From Gryllotalpicola protaetiae (GTDB taxonomy: Bacteria; Actinomycetota; Actinomycetes; Actinomycetales; Microbacteriaceae), in NCBI RefSeq assembly GCF_003627055.1, contig NZ_CP032624.1, positions 1,860,001 through 1,924,000 on the forward strand: a stretch of DNA of 64,000 nt, in the 5' to 3' direction. Numbering within the stretch: the first letter of the stretch is position 1; each line of letters opens with the position of its first letter. Position numbers and translations under genes: made by a program. This document shows, one piece after another, positions 8,344 through 16,441 of the stretch. The notes under the pieces were generated by a model, which saw only the letters and a program-made list of their open reading frames with translations, was not told the origin of the DNA and did no database searches.

Positions 8344-8671
8344 GCCAGATTTCCCCCCTTGATGGTCTCCACACTCTCAAGGCGGTTCACCGGCACGTGC
8401 GTCCCCACGCAGACGTGCACGCCCTTTTTGTGCAGGTCATTGCGAATATCCAACAGGGGAAGCCCCGCCGCCTGCAACCCGGAACCTTGGAATCACCGGA
8501 GAATCACCGCGCCGGCAGCGCACGAATGTCGGTGCGTGAGGCAACGCGGGCGCACGGCCTGTCTACCCCGGGACCTTCGGCCCAGTCCGCCTGCATAGAG
8601 TCCCAGGCGGCCCCCACCGGGGCTCTCAGTTCTCTGAGTCCCCACCCCCGACCCGAACGACCCGAAACGAC
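8344..8671. other. Intergenic region between divergent GntR and NlpC/P60 genes
   Basis: 328 bp with no convincing gene. It contains an 11-bp-period direct repeat of GAATCACCG (8490-8498 and 8501-8509) and a small inverted repeat CGCAC-N8-GTGCG (8519-8536). A TAGAGT hexamer near 8595 could be a -10 box for the downstream hydrolase. I looked for the c-di-AMP riboswitch that often precedes such hydrolase genes in actinobacteria and did not see its conserved blocks. Confidence 0.4.
8490..8509. repeat. Direct repeat with 11 bp period upstream of NlpC/P60 gene
   Basis: GAATCACCG occurs at 8490 and again at 8501, one helical turn apart and about 165 bp before the hydrolase start. Response regulators of the OmpR class often bind such paired sites. 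Assigning it to MtrA, which controls wall hydrolases in actinobacteria, is inference only. Confidence 0.3.
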
Positions 8672-9376
8672 ATGCGCTCCACCCTGCTCGAAGACCAGCA
8701 CCACAGCTGGCTCCGCAGGCGCTCTGCTCGCCTGCTCGCCGGTACGACCCTCGCGATCACCGGTTGTCTCGCCATCGCTGTTCCCGCCCACGCGGCCACC
8801 GTGAACGCCGCGGCCGCCCCGGCATCCGTCTCTGCATCCTCGACCGATCCGGCCACCATGCAGACGCTCGACGTCTCCGATCGCATCGCCGCGCCGAAGC
8901 TCGTGCGCGAGACCTTCACCGCGCTGCCGCCCGATGTGCCCGCGCTGCTGCAGCAAGCCGCGCCGCAGACGGACGCGGCGACGCTCGCCTCGACGTCGGC
9001 GGCGCTCGGCGCCATGCCTGGGCAGCGGCTCGCGATCGTCGGCGCCGCGCTCAGCTACCTCGGCACGCCATATGTGCTCGGCGGTGCGAGCCATTCGGGC
9101 ATCGACTGCTCCGGGCTCGTGCTGGAGGCCTATCAGGCCGTCGGAATGAGCTTCGACCACATCGTCTCAGCCGAGGATCGGGCGGGGCACGAGGTCTCGG
9201 CGGCCGACGCCAAGCCCGGCGACCTGATCGTCTTCGACAACCAGAAGCACATCGCCGTCTATCTCGGCAACGGCGAGCTGGTCGCGGCGCGCGAGCCCGG
9301 CACGCGCGTGCAGATCGAGCCGGTCAGCAAGTGGTCCGGCATCGGCTATCACTTCACTCGCGTCTTGGCCGACTAG
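8672..9376 (+). CDS. Secreted NlpC/P60 peptidoglycan endopeptidase
   Basis: 234 residues. An N-terminal Sec signal is evident: basic LRRRSARLLAG, then a hydrophobic stretch ending in the likely cleavage site AHA-ATVNA, about residue 41. A 70-residue spacer leads to the catalytic NlpC/P60 domain (about 115-234). This has the active-site Cys146 in SHSGIDCSGLV and His193 in DNQKHIAVYLG. AKPGDLIVFD is the usual strand between them. Such enzymes cut D-gamma-glutamyl-diaminoacid bonds in stem peptides during wall growth and cell separation. The first ATG is used, but no ribosome site is visible. A second hydrolase of the same family follows 153 bp downstream; the two catalytic domains are close in sequence, suggesting duplication. 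Confidence 0.9.
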   Translation: MRSTLLEDQHHSWLRRRSARLLAGTTLAITGCLAIAVPAHAATVNAAAAPASVSASSTDPATMQTLDVSDRIAAPKLVRETFTALPPDVPALLQQAAPQTDAATLASTSAALGAMPGQRLAIVGAALSYLGTPYVLGGASHSGIDCSGLVLEAYQAVGMSFDHIVSAEDRAGHEVSAADAKPGDLIVFDNQKHIAVYLGNGELVAAREPGTRVQIEPVSKWSGIGYHFTRVLAD

Positions 9377-9529
9377 CGCGAATTGTTGCGCTGACCCCCA
9401 AAACTGGGAGCGTCCCGTGCGGGCCGCATCGAAGCGTCTGATAGGTTCGCCGGGTCGACTTTCCGGTCGGCACTTCGGGGGCCAGAGCAACACGGGCCGT
9501 GACGCCCCGACGGCAAAGGGAGTAGAGCT

Positions 9530-10591
9530 ATGGCGCGACAGAGGACCGAGGCTTCACTTGACGCCTTCGATGCTCTGATCGCAGACCTGGCAGACGCCGG
9601 CGAGATCGCCCCCTCCGAAGTCGCCGCACTGCGCGAGCAGCAGAAGGTCCCGCAGACCGGCGAGATCCCAGTGCAGGCGCAGAATCGCTGGTCCGTCGGA
9701 GCACCGGCGGTCCCGGTGACGGATGCCGCGACCGAAGCCGCGCCCGTCGTGCAGCCCATGACCCGCCGCGAGGCGCGCGCCCTGCGTGAGGCGCAGGAGC
9801 GTTCCGAGACCCCCAACACGGTCGAGTCGGTCGTCGAGGCCGAGAACGCCCGCCGCACGGAAGACCGGATCCACTCGCACCGCGTTCGCCCGGCGAGCTC
9901 CGATGCGAAGCAGCCCACGGCGGTCGCGGCGCCGAAGCGCAGGGGCGGGGTGCGGCGTTCACTCGCGGCCGGCGTCGGCGCCATCGTGCTGATTCCCTCG
10001 CTGTGGCTCGTCGTCCCGGCCACCGCCGAGACGACGCCCGGCCCGGCGACCGTCGATGCGCACGGGCACACGGCGCAGCAGATCCTGCAGATCGCCGACA
10101 ACGTGCAAGGGCCGACCATCCAGAATCCTGACTACGTCGCCACGGCCATCGCCGCGATCGTCGCGAAGGTCGGCGGCGCGGACGCCGCCGCCGCCGCACC
10201 CGCGATCGTCGACGCACTCGCTGCCGGCGGCGAACGGGCGACCATCGTCGAGACCGCGCTCAGCTACATCGGCACGCCGTATGTGCTGGGCGGCTCGAGC
10301 CACACCGGCATCGACTGCTCCGGCCTCACGATGGTGGCGTACGCCGCGATCGGCATGAACATGTACCACGGCGTCGGCGCGCAAGACAGGCTCGGCACCC
10401 GCATCCCTCAGTCAGAGGCGCAGCCGGGCGACGTCGTCGTCTTCGACAACGAGGACCACATCGGCATCTATCTCGGCGACGACCAGGTGCTCGCCGCCCC
10501 CGCACCCGGTCGCCGCGTCTCGATCGAGTCCGTCGACATCTGGCGCTCCGTGGGCATCCACTTCACGCGCCTGCTTCCCGCCGGCCAGTAG
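9530..10591 (+). CDS. Membrane-anchored NlpC/P60 peptidoglycan endopeptidase
   Basis: 353 residues. The first ~140 are cytoplasmic-looking, charged and partly coiled (MTRREARALREAQERSE, a motif seen in several actinobacterial envelope proteins). A single hydrophobic segment (about 144-167) follows and should anchor or export the rest. The C-terminal NlpC/P60 domain has Cys263 in HTGIDCSGLT and His310 in DNEDHIGIYLG. The domain is very similar to that of the upstream hydrolase, with the same SYxGTPYVLGG lead-in. The AGGGAG ribosome site sits 8 nt from ATG 9530. Expected role: peptide cross-link turnover in the wall, with the long intracellular part perhaps coordinating activity or export. Confidence 0.9.
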   Translation: MARQRTEASLDAFDALIADLADAGEIAPSEVAALREQQKVPQTGEIPVQAQNRWSVGAPAVPVTDAATEAAPVVQPMTRREARALREAQERSETPNTVESVVEAENARRTEDRIHSHRVRPASSDAKQPTAVAAPKRRGGVRRSLAAGVGAIVLIPSLWLVVPATAETTPGPATVDAHGHTAQQILQIADNVQGPTIQNPDYVATAIAAIVAKVGGADAAAAAPAIVDALAAGGERATIVETALSYIGTPYVLGGSSHTGIDCSGLTMVAYAAIGMNMYHGVGAQDRLGTRIPQSEAQPGDVVVFDNEDHIGIYLGDDQVLAAPAPGRRVSIESVDIWRSVGIHFTRLLPAGQ

Positions 10592-10632
10592 TCCGCCGCG
10601 TCGCGCCCTTGTCGGCGCGTGGCGTCGATGGC

Positions 10633-10638
10633 TAGCCT
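10633..10638 (+). promoter_or_regulatory. -10 box, leaderless start
   Basis: TAGCCT, 6 nt before the GTG 10645 start of the peptide transporter gene. Confidence 0.45.
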
Positions 10639-10644
10639 CGGGCG

Positions 10645-12075
10645 GTGCGCACATTCTTCGGGCAGCCCTGGGCACTGGTGCACCTGTTCGGTGTCGAGAT
10701 GTGGGAGCGCTTCTCCTTCTACGGCATGCAGGGCATCCTGCTCATCTACCTGTACTACTCGGCGACGCACGGCGGGCTCGGCATTCCGCAGGCGACGGCT
10801 GCCGGCATCGTCGGCGCGTACGGCGGGGCGGTCTACCTCTCGACGATCATCGGCGCGTGGCTCGCCGACCGGGTGCTCGGCAGCGAGCGTGTGCTGTTCT
10901 TCAGCGCGATCGTGATCATGTTCGGCCACCTCGCACTGGCGCTGCTGCCCGGGGTGGTCGGCGTCGGCGTCGGGCTGGTGCTGATCGCGCTCGGCTCCGG
11001 CGGACTGAAAGCGAACGCGACGAGTGTGGTCGGGTCGCTGTACGAGCCGGGCGACCCCAGGCGGGATGCCGGGTTCAGCCTGTTCTACCTGGGCATCAAC
11101 CTCGGCGCGTTCTTCGGTCCGCTGCTGACAGGGCTGCTGCAGTCGACCATCGGGTTCCACTTCGGCTTCGGCCTCGCAGCGCTCGGCATGTTCCTCGGGC
11201 TCGTGCAGTACTGGTTCGGGCGCCGGGAGCTTCCGGCCGAGACTCGAAGGGCACCAGACCCGCTGCCGCGCAGCCGCTACCCGCTCTGGATCGGCGTCGC
11301 AGCCATCGCCGTCGTCGTGATCGCCGTGCTCGTGGCGCTCCGGGTGATCCGCGCCAACGACCTCGCGGCCATCGTGATCTGGGTGACCGTCGCGGCGGCG
11401 ATCGCGTACTTCGCCGTGATCCTGTCCAGCAAGGACATCACCTCGGGCGACCGCCGCCGCGTGATCGGATTCATCCCGCTGTTCATCGCCTCCGTGGCGT
11501 TCTGGTCGCTGTACCAGCAGCAGTTCACGGTGCTGACGATCTACTCGGACCAGCGGCTCGACCGCTCCGTCTTCGGGTGGGAGATGCCGGTGTCGTGGGT
11601 GCAGTCCATCAACCCGGTGTTCATCATCATCCTGTCCGGGGTGTTCGCGGCGATCTGGGAGAAGCTCGGCGACCGGCAGCCCGCCACCCCGTACAAGTTC
11701 GCGGCCGGCACGGCGGTGATGGGCGTCGCGTTCCTGCTCTTCCTGCCCTTCGTCGGCGGCCGCCCGAACTCGACGCCCCTGCTCGCGCTGGTGGGCATCA
11801 TCTTCGTGTTCACCGTGGCCGAGCTGCTGCTGTCGCCCGTCGGCTTGTCTGTGACGACGAAACTCGCGCCCGCCGCGTTCCAGACCCAGATGGTCGCCCT
11901 GTTCTTCCTCTCCGTCGCGCTCGGCACGGCGATCTCCGGCGAGCTGTCGACGCTGTACTCGGCGCAGGACGAGGGCGCCTATTTCGGCGTCCTCGGCGGC
12001 ATCGCGATCGTGCTCGGCGTCGCCCTCGCCGCGTTCACGCCGCTGGTGAAGCGACTCATCGCGCCGGTGCGCTGA
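10645..12075 (+). CDS. POT/PTR family proton-dependent oligopeptide transporter
   Basis: 476 residues and about 12-14 transmembrane helices. The N-terminal family signature is plain: GVEMWERFSFYGMQGILLIY, which contains the conserved ExxERFxYY-type motif (here EMWERFSFYG) used for proton coupling. A second signature is FYLGINLGAFFGPLL in the fifth helix region. Transporters of this class bring di- and tripeptides into the cell using the proton gradient. The GTG start at 10645 fits a leaderless transcript and gives the normal short N-terminus. It follows the NlpC/P60 pair; uptake of wall peptides released by them is an attractive but unproven link. Confidence 0.93.
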   Translation: MRTFFGQPWALVHLFGVEMWERFSFYGMQGILLIYLYYSATHGGLGIPQATAAGIVGAYGGAVYLSTIIGAWLADRVLGSERVLFFSAIVIMFGHLALALLPGVVGVGVGLVLIALGSGGLKANATSVVGSLYEPGDPRRDAGFSLFYLGINLGAFFGPLLTGLLQSTIGFHFGFGLAALGMFLGLVQYWFGRRELPAETRRAPDPLPRSRYPLWIGVAAIAVVVIAVLVALRVIRANDLAAIVIWVTVAAAIAYFAVILSSKDITSGDRRRVIGFIPLFIASVAFWSLYQQQFTVLTIYSDQRLDRSVFGWEMPVSWVQSINPVFIIILSGVFAAIWEKLGDRQPATPYKFAAGTAVMGVAFLLFLPFVGGRPNSTPLLALVGIIFVFTVAELLLSPVGLSVTTKLAPAAFQTQMVALFFLSVALGTAISGELSTLYSAQDEGAYFGVLGGIAIVLGVALAAFTPLVKRLIAPVR

Positions 12076-12122
12076 GTCGCGGCACGCTCACGCGGCGGCG
12101 GTGTGCGAAAGGATAGAAGGCG

Positions 12123-13202
12123 ATGACGGATGCCGCACCCCGATTGACCCCTCGCTGGCGTGACCTCTTCGAGTTGCGCCCGTACGACCGCGACCACTGG
12201 GCCGCCCTGCGCGTGGGTCTCGCCACGGCGATCCCGCTGATCGTGCTCTGGGCGACCGGGCGCACCGACCTCGCGGTGTACGCGGTGTTCGGCGCGTTCA
12301 CCAGCGTCTACGGGCGCAACTTCCCGCACGTCTCCCGGCTGCGGCTGCAACTCATCGCGGGCGCAGCGCAGCTGCTGTCGATCGCGGTCGGCGGCGCGAT
12401 CGCGCTCTCGCCGAACCGCAACTCGATCGTCGTCATCGTGGCGGCGCTGTGGGTGTTCGGGGCCTCGTTGCTCGCCGACCGCGTGCGCTGGACGCCGCCC
12501 GGCCCGATCTTCCAGGTGTTCGGCCTCGCGGGCGTCGCCTATGTGCCGGCGACTCCGTCGACGTACGGGGCGGGTTTGATCGCGGCCGTCGGCGCGATCG
12601 CGGTCGCGCTGCTCATCGGCTACGTCGGGCGACTCATCTGGCGGGCGCGCGAGGGTCGCCTGCGCAATCCGTACACGAAGCCGATCGTCGTGCCGCCGCC
12701 CGCCGAGGGCTATCTGCAGCACGCGACGATGTTCCTCGTCGGGGCGGGACTCGCCGGCGCCATTCCGGCGCTGATCAGCATCGGGCATCCGTACTGGGCC
12801 ATCGTCTCGGTGATCGCGGCGCTCTCGGCGGCAGGCGGCTACAACCGGGTGCTGCGGGCGGTGCACCGCTTCGCCGGCACGCTGCTCGGCCTGGCGCTCG
12901 GCGCGCTCATCCTCGCGTTCCACCCCACCGGCCTCGTCACGATCGTGATCATCGTCGTACTCCAGGCGCTCGTCGAACTGGTCGTCGTGCGGAACTACTC
13001 GCTCGCGCTCATCGTCATGACGCCGCTCGTGCTCGCCATGGGCGAGCTCGGACACCCGCAGCCGCTGGGCGCCCTGATCTGGCAGAGAGGCGTCGAGACG
13101 TTCATCGGGGCGGTGGTCGCCGTCGGCGTCGCCGTCGTGCTCGAGCTCTTCATCGACCGGAAACAGTCGAACGGCGGCCGGGCCGATAGCATCCGTTCAT
13201 GA
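12123..13202 (+). CDS. FUSC-family membrane protein
   Basis: 359 residues with about ten hydrophobic segments arranged as two similar halves, the pattern of FUSC (fusaric acid resistance/aromatic acid exporter) proteins. The first half begins HWAALRVGLATAIPLIVLW and contains YAVFGAFTSVYGRNFPH. The second half begins around residue 195 (EGYLQHATMFLVGAGLAGAI) and contains HPYWAIVSVIAAL and VLRAVHRFAGTLLG, a classic FUSC motif. Substrate is unknown. The gene overlaps the next one by 4 bp (ATGA) and starts a three-gene operon with a cytosine-type permease and a cytosine deaminase. An efflux role for a pyrimidine-related or toxic compound is therefore possible. Start ATG 12123 follows a purine-rich AAAGGA. 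Confidence 0.85.
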   Translation: MTDAAPRLTPRWRDLFELRPYDRDHWAALRVGLATAIPLIVLWATGRTDLAVYAVFGAFTSVYGRNFPHVSRLRLQLIAGAAQLLSIAVGGAIALSPNRNSIVVIVAALWVFGASLLADRVRWTPPGPIFQVFGLAGVAYVPATPSTYGAGLIAAVGAIAVALLIGYVGRLIWRAREGRLRNPYTKPIVVPPPAEGYLQHATMFLVGAGLAGAIPALISIGHPYWAIVSVIAALSAAGGYNRVLRAVHRFAGTLLGLALGALILAFHPTGLVTIVIIVVLQALVELVVVRNYSLALIVMTPLVLAMGELGHPQPLGALIWQRGVETFIGAVVAVGVAVVLELFIDRKQSNGGRADSIRS

Positions 13203-14626
13203 CAACGACCCCCACCGCGCCTGCGTCGACGCTGATCGAAGCGGGCGGCATCGAAGCGATCCCGGTGGATCGCCGACACGGCTCGCCGTGGCAGCTCTTC
13301 GCGACCTGGACGTCGCCCAACCTCGAGTTCGCCACGGTCTTCGTCGGCATGATCGCCGTCGCCTACTTCCAGCTGAGTCTGCCCGCCGCGATCCTCGCGA
13401 TCGTCATAGGGAACGCGCTCGGCTCGATCACCCAGGGAATCCTGTCGACGTGGGGTCCGCGCGAAGGGCTCGCACAGCTCGTCCTGAGCCGCACCGCGTT
13501 CGGCCTGCGCGGCAACATCCTGCCGTCGGCGATCAACACCGTGATGGCGGGCCTCGGCTGGTTCGCGACCAACTCGGTGAGCGGCACCCTCGCGCTCTCC
13601 GCGCTGACCCACATGCCGCTGTGGCTGTCGCTCATCATCGTCGTGATCGTCCAGGTGGGGCTGGCGTTCGTGGGCCACGACCTCGTGCAGCACTTCGAGC
13701 GCTACACCGCGATCGTGCTCGGCATCATCTTCCTGATCGCCGTCATCGTGATCTTCACCCACGCGGGCGATGCCGCGGCGCCGAAGGGCCTCGGCTGGTC
13801 GTTCGCCGGCTTCACGCTCACCGCGTCGGCGGCGTTCGGCTACGCGGCGGGCTGGAACCCGTACGCCTCCGACTACACCCGGTACCAGGAAAAGGACGTC
13901 TCGAAGCTGCAGCTCGGCCTCGCCGCCGGCCTCGGTGACTTCGTGAGCTGCACGGTGCTGATGATCGCCGGCGCGGCATCTGTCTACATCGCCTTCAACG
14001 GCGACAACCCGACCGACAGTTTCGTGCAGCCCCTGCCCACCTGGCTGCGCGACCTGACCCTGCTCGCCATCTGCATCGGCGCGATCGCCGCCAACGCGCT
14101 GAACATCTACTCGGGCGCGATGTCGTTCCTCGCCGCGGGCATCAAGATCCCCTTCGGCCTGCGCCGCGCGATCATCGCGCTCGGTTTCGGCATCATCGGA
14201 TTCTTCATCGCGCTCGCCGCCGTGCTGAACGGCCACTTCGAGGCGCAGTACGAGAACTTCCTGCTCGTCATCGCCTACTGGATCGCTCCGTGGCTCGGCA
14301 TCGTGCTCACCGACCGTCTGCTGCGCCGCGGCACGTCGATCGCCGAGCTCGTGCCCGACAGCGCGAAGTATCGCAACTGGGCGGGGCCGATCGCGCTGGT
14401 CGTCGCCGGCGCGATCTCGATCTGGCTGTTCTCGAACCAGACGTTCTATGTCGGCCTGCTGGCGAAGGACACCGGCATCGGAGACATCACCCCGCTCGTC
14501 GGCTTCGTGCTCGCCGCGGTCATCTACTGGGCGCTGTTCCGCGCGTTCAAGGTGCGCCTCGGCGGCCCCCTCGCCGATGAGCCCGAGCTGATCGTGGGCA
14601 TCGACGCGGCAGATCGCGCGGCGTAG
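13199..14626 (+). CDS. NCS1-family cytosine/purine permease (CodB-like)
   Basis: 475 residues, about 12 transmembrane helices. The N-terminal cytosolic segment IEAIPVDRRHGSPWQLFATWTS and the first helices match the NCS1 nucleobase permease family, whose members import cytosine, purines, allantoin or related compounds with sodium or protons. Typical elements are GPREGLAQLVLSRTAFGLRGN, the helix-2/3 region, and GWNPYASDYTRYQ, a strongly conserved block in CodB-like members. The gene overlaps the FUSC gene by 4 bp and is followed 3 bp later by a cytosine-deaminase-like gene. Cytosine is therefore the favoured substrate, giving a salvage route of import then deamination to uracil. Substrate assignment rests on this neighbour. 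Confidence 0.9.
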   Translation: MTTTPTAPASTLIEAGGIEAIPVDRRHGSPWQLFATWTSPNLEFATVFVGMIAVAYFQLSLPAAILAIVIGNALGSITQGILSTWGPREGLAQLVLSRTAFGLRGNILPSAINTVMAGLGWFATNSVSGTLALSALTHMPLWLSLIIVVIVQVGLAFVGHDLVQHFERYTAIVLGIIFLIAVIVIFTHAGDAAAPKGLGWSFAGFTLTASAAFGYAAGWNPYASDYTRYQEKDVSKLQLGLAAGLGDFVSCTVLMIAGAASVYIAFNGDNPTDSFVQPLPTWLRDLTLLAICIGAIAANALNIYSGAMSFLAAGIKIPFGLRRAIIALGFGIIGFFIALAAVLNGHFEAQYENFLLVIAYWIAPWLGIVLTDRLLRRGTSIAELVPDSAKYRNWAGPIALVVAGAISIWLFSNQTFYVGLLAKDTGIGDITPLVGFVLAAVIYWALFRAFKVRLGGPLADEPELIVGIDAADRAA

Positions 14627-14629
14627 ACG

Positions 14630-15091
14630 ATGACCGACGCGCTGTACGAGACAGATGCCGCGAAGCTCGCGGTCGCCGTCGAAGAGGCGCGTGCGGGCCT
14701 CGCGGAGGGCGGCATCCCCATCGGCGCCGCCCTCTTCACCCGCGACGGCCGCCTGCTCGGCCGCGGCCACAACCGGCGCGTGCAGCAGGACGACCCCTCG
14801 ATCCACGGCGAGACGGATGCCTTCCGCAACGCCGGCCGTCAGACGAGCTACCGTGACACGGTCATGGTGACGACCCTGTCGCCGTGCTGGTACTGCTCGG
14901 GGCTGGTGCGGCAGTTCGGCATCGGCCGCGTCGTCGTCGGCGACGACCAGTCGTTCCTCGGCGGGCAGGACTGGCTCGCCGAGAACGGCGTCGAGGTCAC
15001 CGTCGTGAACGACCCGGAGCTGATCGAGCTCATGGGCTCGTGGATCGAGGAGCACCCGCACCTCTGGAACGAGGACATCGGGGAGGAGTAG
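14630..15091 (+). CDS. Yeast-type (FCY1-like) cytosine deaminase
   Basis: 153 residues of the CMP/dCMP-type zinc deaminase fold. The zinc and catalytic residues are His59 and Glu61 in IHGETDAF, and Cys86 and Cys89 in SPCWYCSG. Length and flanking segments recall yeast cytosine deaminase rather than tRNA adenosine deaminase: EGGIPIGAALFTRDG, LLGRGHNRRVQQ with an Asn as substrate contact, and the C-terminal WIEEHPHLWNEDIGEE. The last parallels the FIDERPxxWFEDIGE tail of the yeast enzyme, which closes over the active site. Predicted reaction: cytosine to uracil plus ammonia. It lies 3 bp after the permease gene and is translationally coupled. Guanine or other base deamination cannot be ruled out from sequence alone. 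Confidence 0.88.
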   Translation: MTDALYETDAAKLAVAVEEARAGLAEGGIPIGAALFTRDGRLLGRGHNRRVQQDDPSIHGETDAFRNAGRQTSYRDTVMVTTLSPCWYCSGLVRQFGIGRVVVGDDQSFLGGQDWLAENGVEVTVVNDPELIELMGSWIEEHPHLWNEDIGEE

Positions 15092-15100
15092 CCGCCGGGC

Positions 15101-15832
15101 TCACCTCACCGGCGAGCTGAGCAGCACCGTCCCCGTCTTCACGTCGCGGATCTGCAGCGTGCGCAGCTCGGCCTTCGGCGTGGCGACGGCCGCCGAGGTG
15201 CGGATCGTCGACCCCGGCCACGCCGACCAGGACGAGACGCGGGTGGCTTGGCCCGAGGCATCCGTCACATACAGCGCGTAGTCGCGCGTCGCCGTCGAAT
15301 AGCTCGTCTGCGCGTAGCTGCAGCTCATCGTGAGCTCGGTGCCCCAGCGCTTCGCCGCGACCGCGACCGTCGCCGTCACGGGGCTCGGCGTCGTCTGCTC
15401 GAGGGCGATCTGCGTGCCGGCCGGCGGCGCGCTGAGCGCGGTCGGAAGCACCACGGCGGCCGCGATCGCGGCCGCGGCGAGAACGGATGCCCCGGCGAGC
15501 ACCCAGCGGCGGGTGATGCGCCGGCGGCGCACGCGGTGGGCGAGGGAAGCGAGCGTCTCCGATCCTTGAGGAGCACGCGAAGCGCGCGTCTCGAAAGGAT
15601 CGCCGCCAGGATCCTTTCGAGACGCAGCCTCTGGCTGCTCCTCAACGGTCGGGAACTCTGGCGCGGGCACCTTCGCCAGCAGCGCGGGCATCACCGCGAG
15701 CTCGGCGACCGAGGCGCGGCACTCCGGGCAGGTCTCGAGGTGCTCCTCGAACAGCCGCCGGTCGTCGGGCGAGAGCGCCCCGAGAACGTAGGCAGCGTCC
15801 CACTCATGAACCGAGTCGACACCGTCGCTCAT
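15101..15832 (-). CDS. RskA-like anti-sigma factor with zinc-finger domain
   Basis: 243 residues. The N-terminal anti-sigma domain has the ZAS zinc motif H-x3-C-x2-C (His31, Cys35, Cys38 in HLETCPECR), followed by a Pro/Glu-rich linker. A single transmembrane helix lies at about 107-130 (WVLAGASVLAAAAIAAAVVL). The extracytoplasmic domain of about 110 residues matches the RskA C-terminal type. It should sequester the sigma factor encoded just upstream, with which it overlaps by 4 bp (ATGA), and release it on an envelope or redox signal. Oddly, residues about 63-89 of the linker are encoded by a palindromic repeat element (15566-15645) inserted in frame, described separately. Confidence 0.9.
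   Translation of the reverse strand: MSDGVDSVHEWDAAYVLGALSPDDRRLFEEHLETCPECRASVAELAVMPALLAKVPAPEFPTVEEQPEAASRKDPGGDPFETRASRAPQGSETLASLAHRVRRRRITRRWVLAGASVLAAAAIAAAVVLPTALSAPPAGTQIALEQTTPSPVTATVAVAAKRWGTELTMSCSYAQTSYSTATRDYALYVTDASGQATRVSSWSAWPGSTIRTSAAVATPKAELRTLQIRDVKTGTVLLSSPVR
15566..15645. repeat. Head-to-head palindromic repeat inside the anti-sigma gene
   Basis: TTGAGGAGC (15566-15574) pairs with GCTCCTCAA (15637-15645). GTCTCGAAAGGATC (15588-15601) pairs with GATCCTTTCGAGAC (15610-15623). Two copies of a GAGGAGC...GTCTCGAAAGG unit therefore face each other over an 8 bp centre. The element is transcribed and translated as part of the anti-sigma linker without breaking the frame. My recollection is that similar GAGGAGC/GTCTCGAA elements are dispersed in Microbacteriaceae genomes; this was not checked. 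Confidence 0.8.
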
Positions 15833-16341
15833 CGCGTCACTCCCTTCTCCTGCAGGGCGAGGCGCAGCGCCCGCAGCCCGTAGTGCAGTCGGCTCTTCAC
15901 GGTGCCCTCAGGCACGCCGACAACGGCGGCGACCTCGGCGACCGACTTTCCGCCGTAGTACGCCTCGACGATCACCTGCCGGTGCTCGGCGGTGAGCGCG
16001 GCGAGGGCGTCGCCGATGAGCCATGCGTCGAGCATCCGCTCGGTCTCGTCGGCCGCGACCGGCTCGGGCATCGTCTCGGCAGCGGTCACCGTCTCGTGCC
16101 GGCGTCGCGCGCTGCGCGACTCGTCGATCACCAGGTTCCGGGCGACGGTGAACAGCCAGGCACGGGCGGACGCCTCCCGCTGGTCGAGCACCGCGGGCCT
16201 CTTCCACGCCCGCAGCAGCGTCTCCTGCACGATGTCCTCCGATTGCGCGGCGTCGCCGGTGAGCGACATGACGTACCGCCACAGCGGGCGCGCATGCTGA
16301 TCGTGCAGCGCACGCAGCAGTGCGTCGTCGTCGTTCGGCAT
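15829..16341 (-). CDS. ECF-type RNA polymerase sigma factor
   Basis: 170 residues from ATG 16341, chosen because GAGGAGG lies 5 nt upstream; an in-frame GTG at 16347 overlaps that ribosome site and is less likely. Sigma region 2 covers about 8-75 (LHDQHARPLWRYVMSLTGD, then SEDIVQETLLRAWKRP for promoter -10 recognition). Region 4 covers about 110-165 (LTAEHRQVIVEAYYGGKSVAEVAAVVGVPEGTVKSRLHYGLRALR, the -35 reading helix-turn-helix). The YYGGKSVAEVA signature and the paired RskA-like anti-sigma gene place it near the SigK/SigL group of extracytoplasmic-function factors. It is divergent from a DUF2231 membrane gene, a possible regulon member. Confidence 0.94.
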   Translation of the reverse strand: MPNDDDALLRALHDQHARPLWRYVMSLTGDAAQSEDIVQETLLRAWKRPAVLDQREASARAWLFTVARNLVIDESRSARRRHETVTAAETMPEPVAADETERMLDAWLIGDALAALTAEHRQVIVEAYYGGKSVAEVAAVVGVPEGTVKSRLHYGLRALRLALQEKGVTR

Positions 16342-16441
16342 GAGCACCTCCTCATCGGGACACGATGCGCACCGGCATCCGGTTCATCACTGTCGTCATT
16401 CTCAGAATGAACCTCAGCGCCGCCGATATGGTGCGGTCATC

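Noticed and set aside
8344-8671. c-di-AMP (ydaO-type) riboswitch before the NlpC/P60 gene
   Set aside because: Expected from other actinobacteria, but the conserved GGGGGA and GTCAGCTAACCTCGTAGGC-like blocks are absent.
12995-15061. 688-codon open frame on the minus strand opposite the permease and deaminase genes
   Set aside because: Low-complexity charged shadow frame; the plus-strand genes have clear family motifs.
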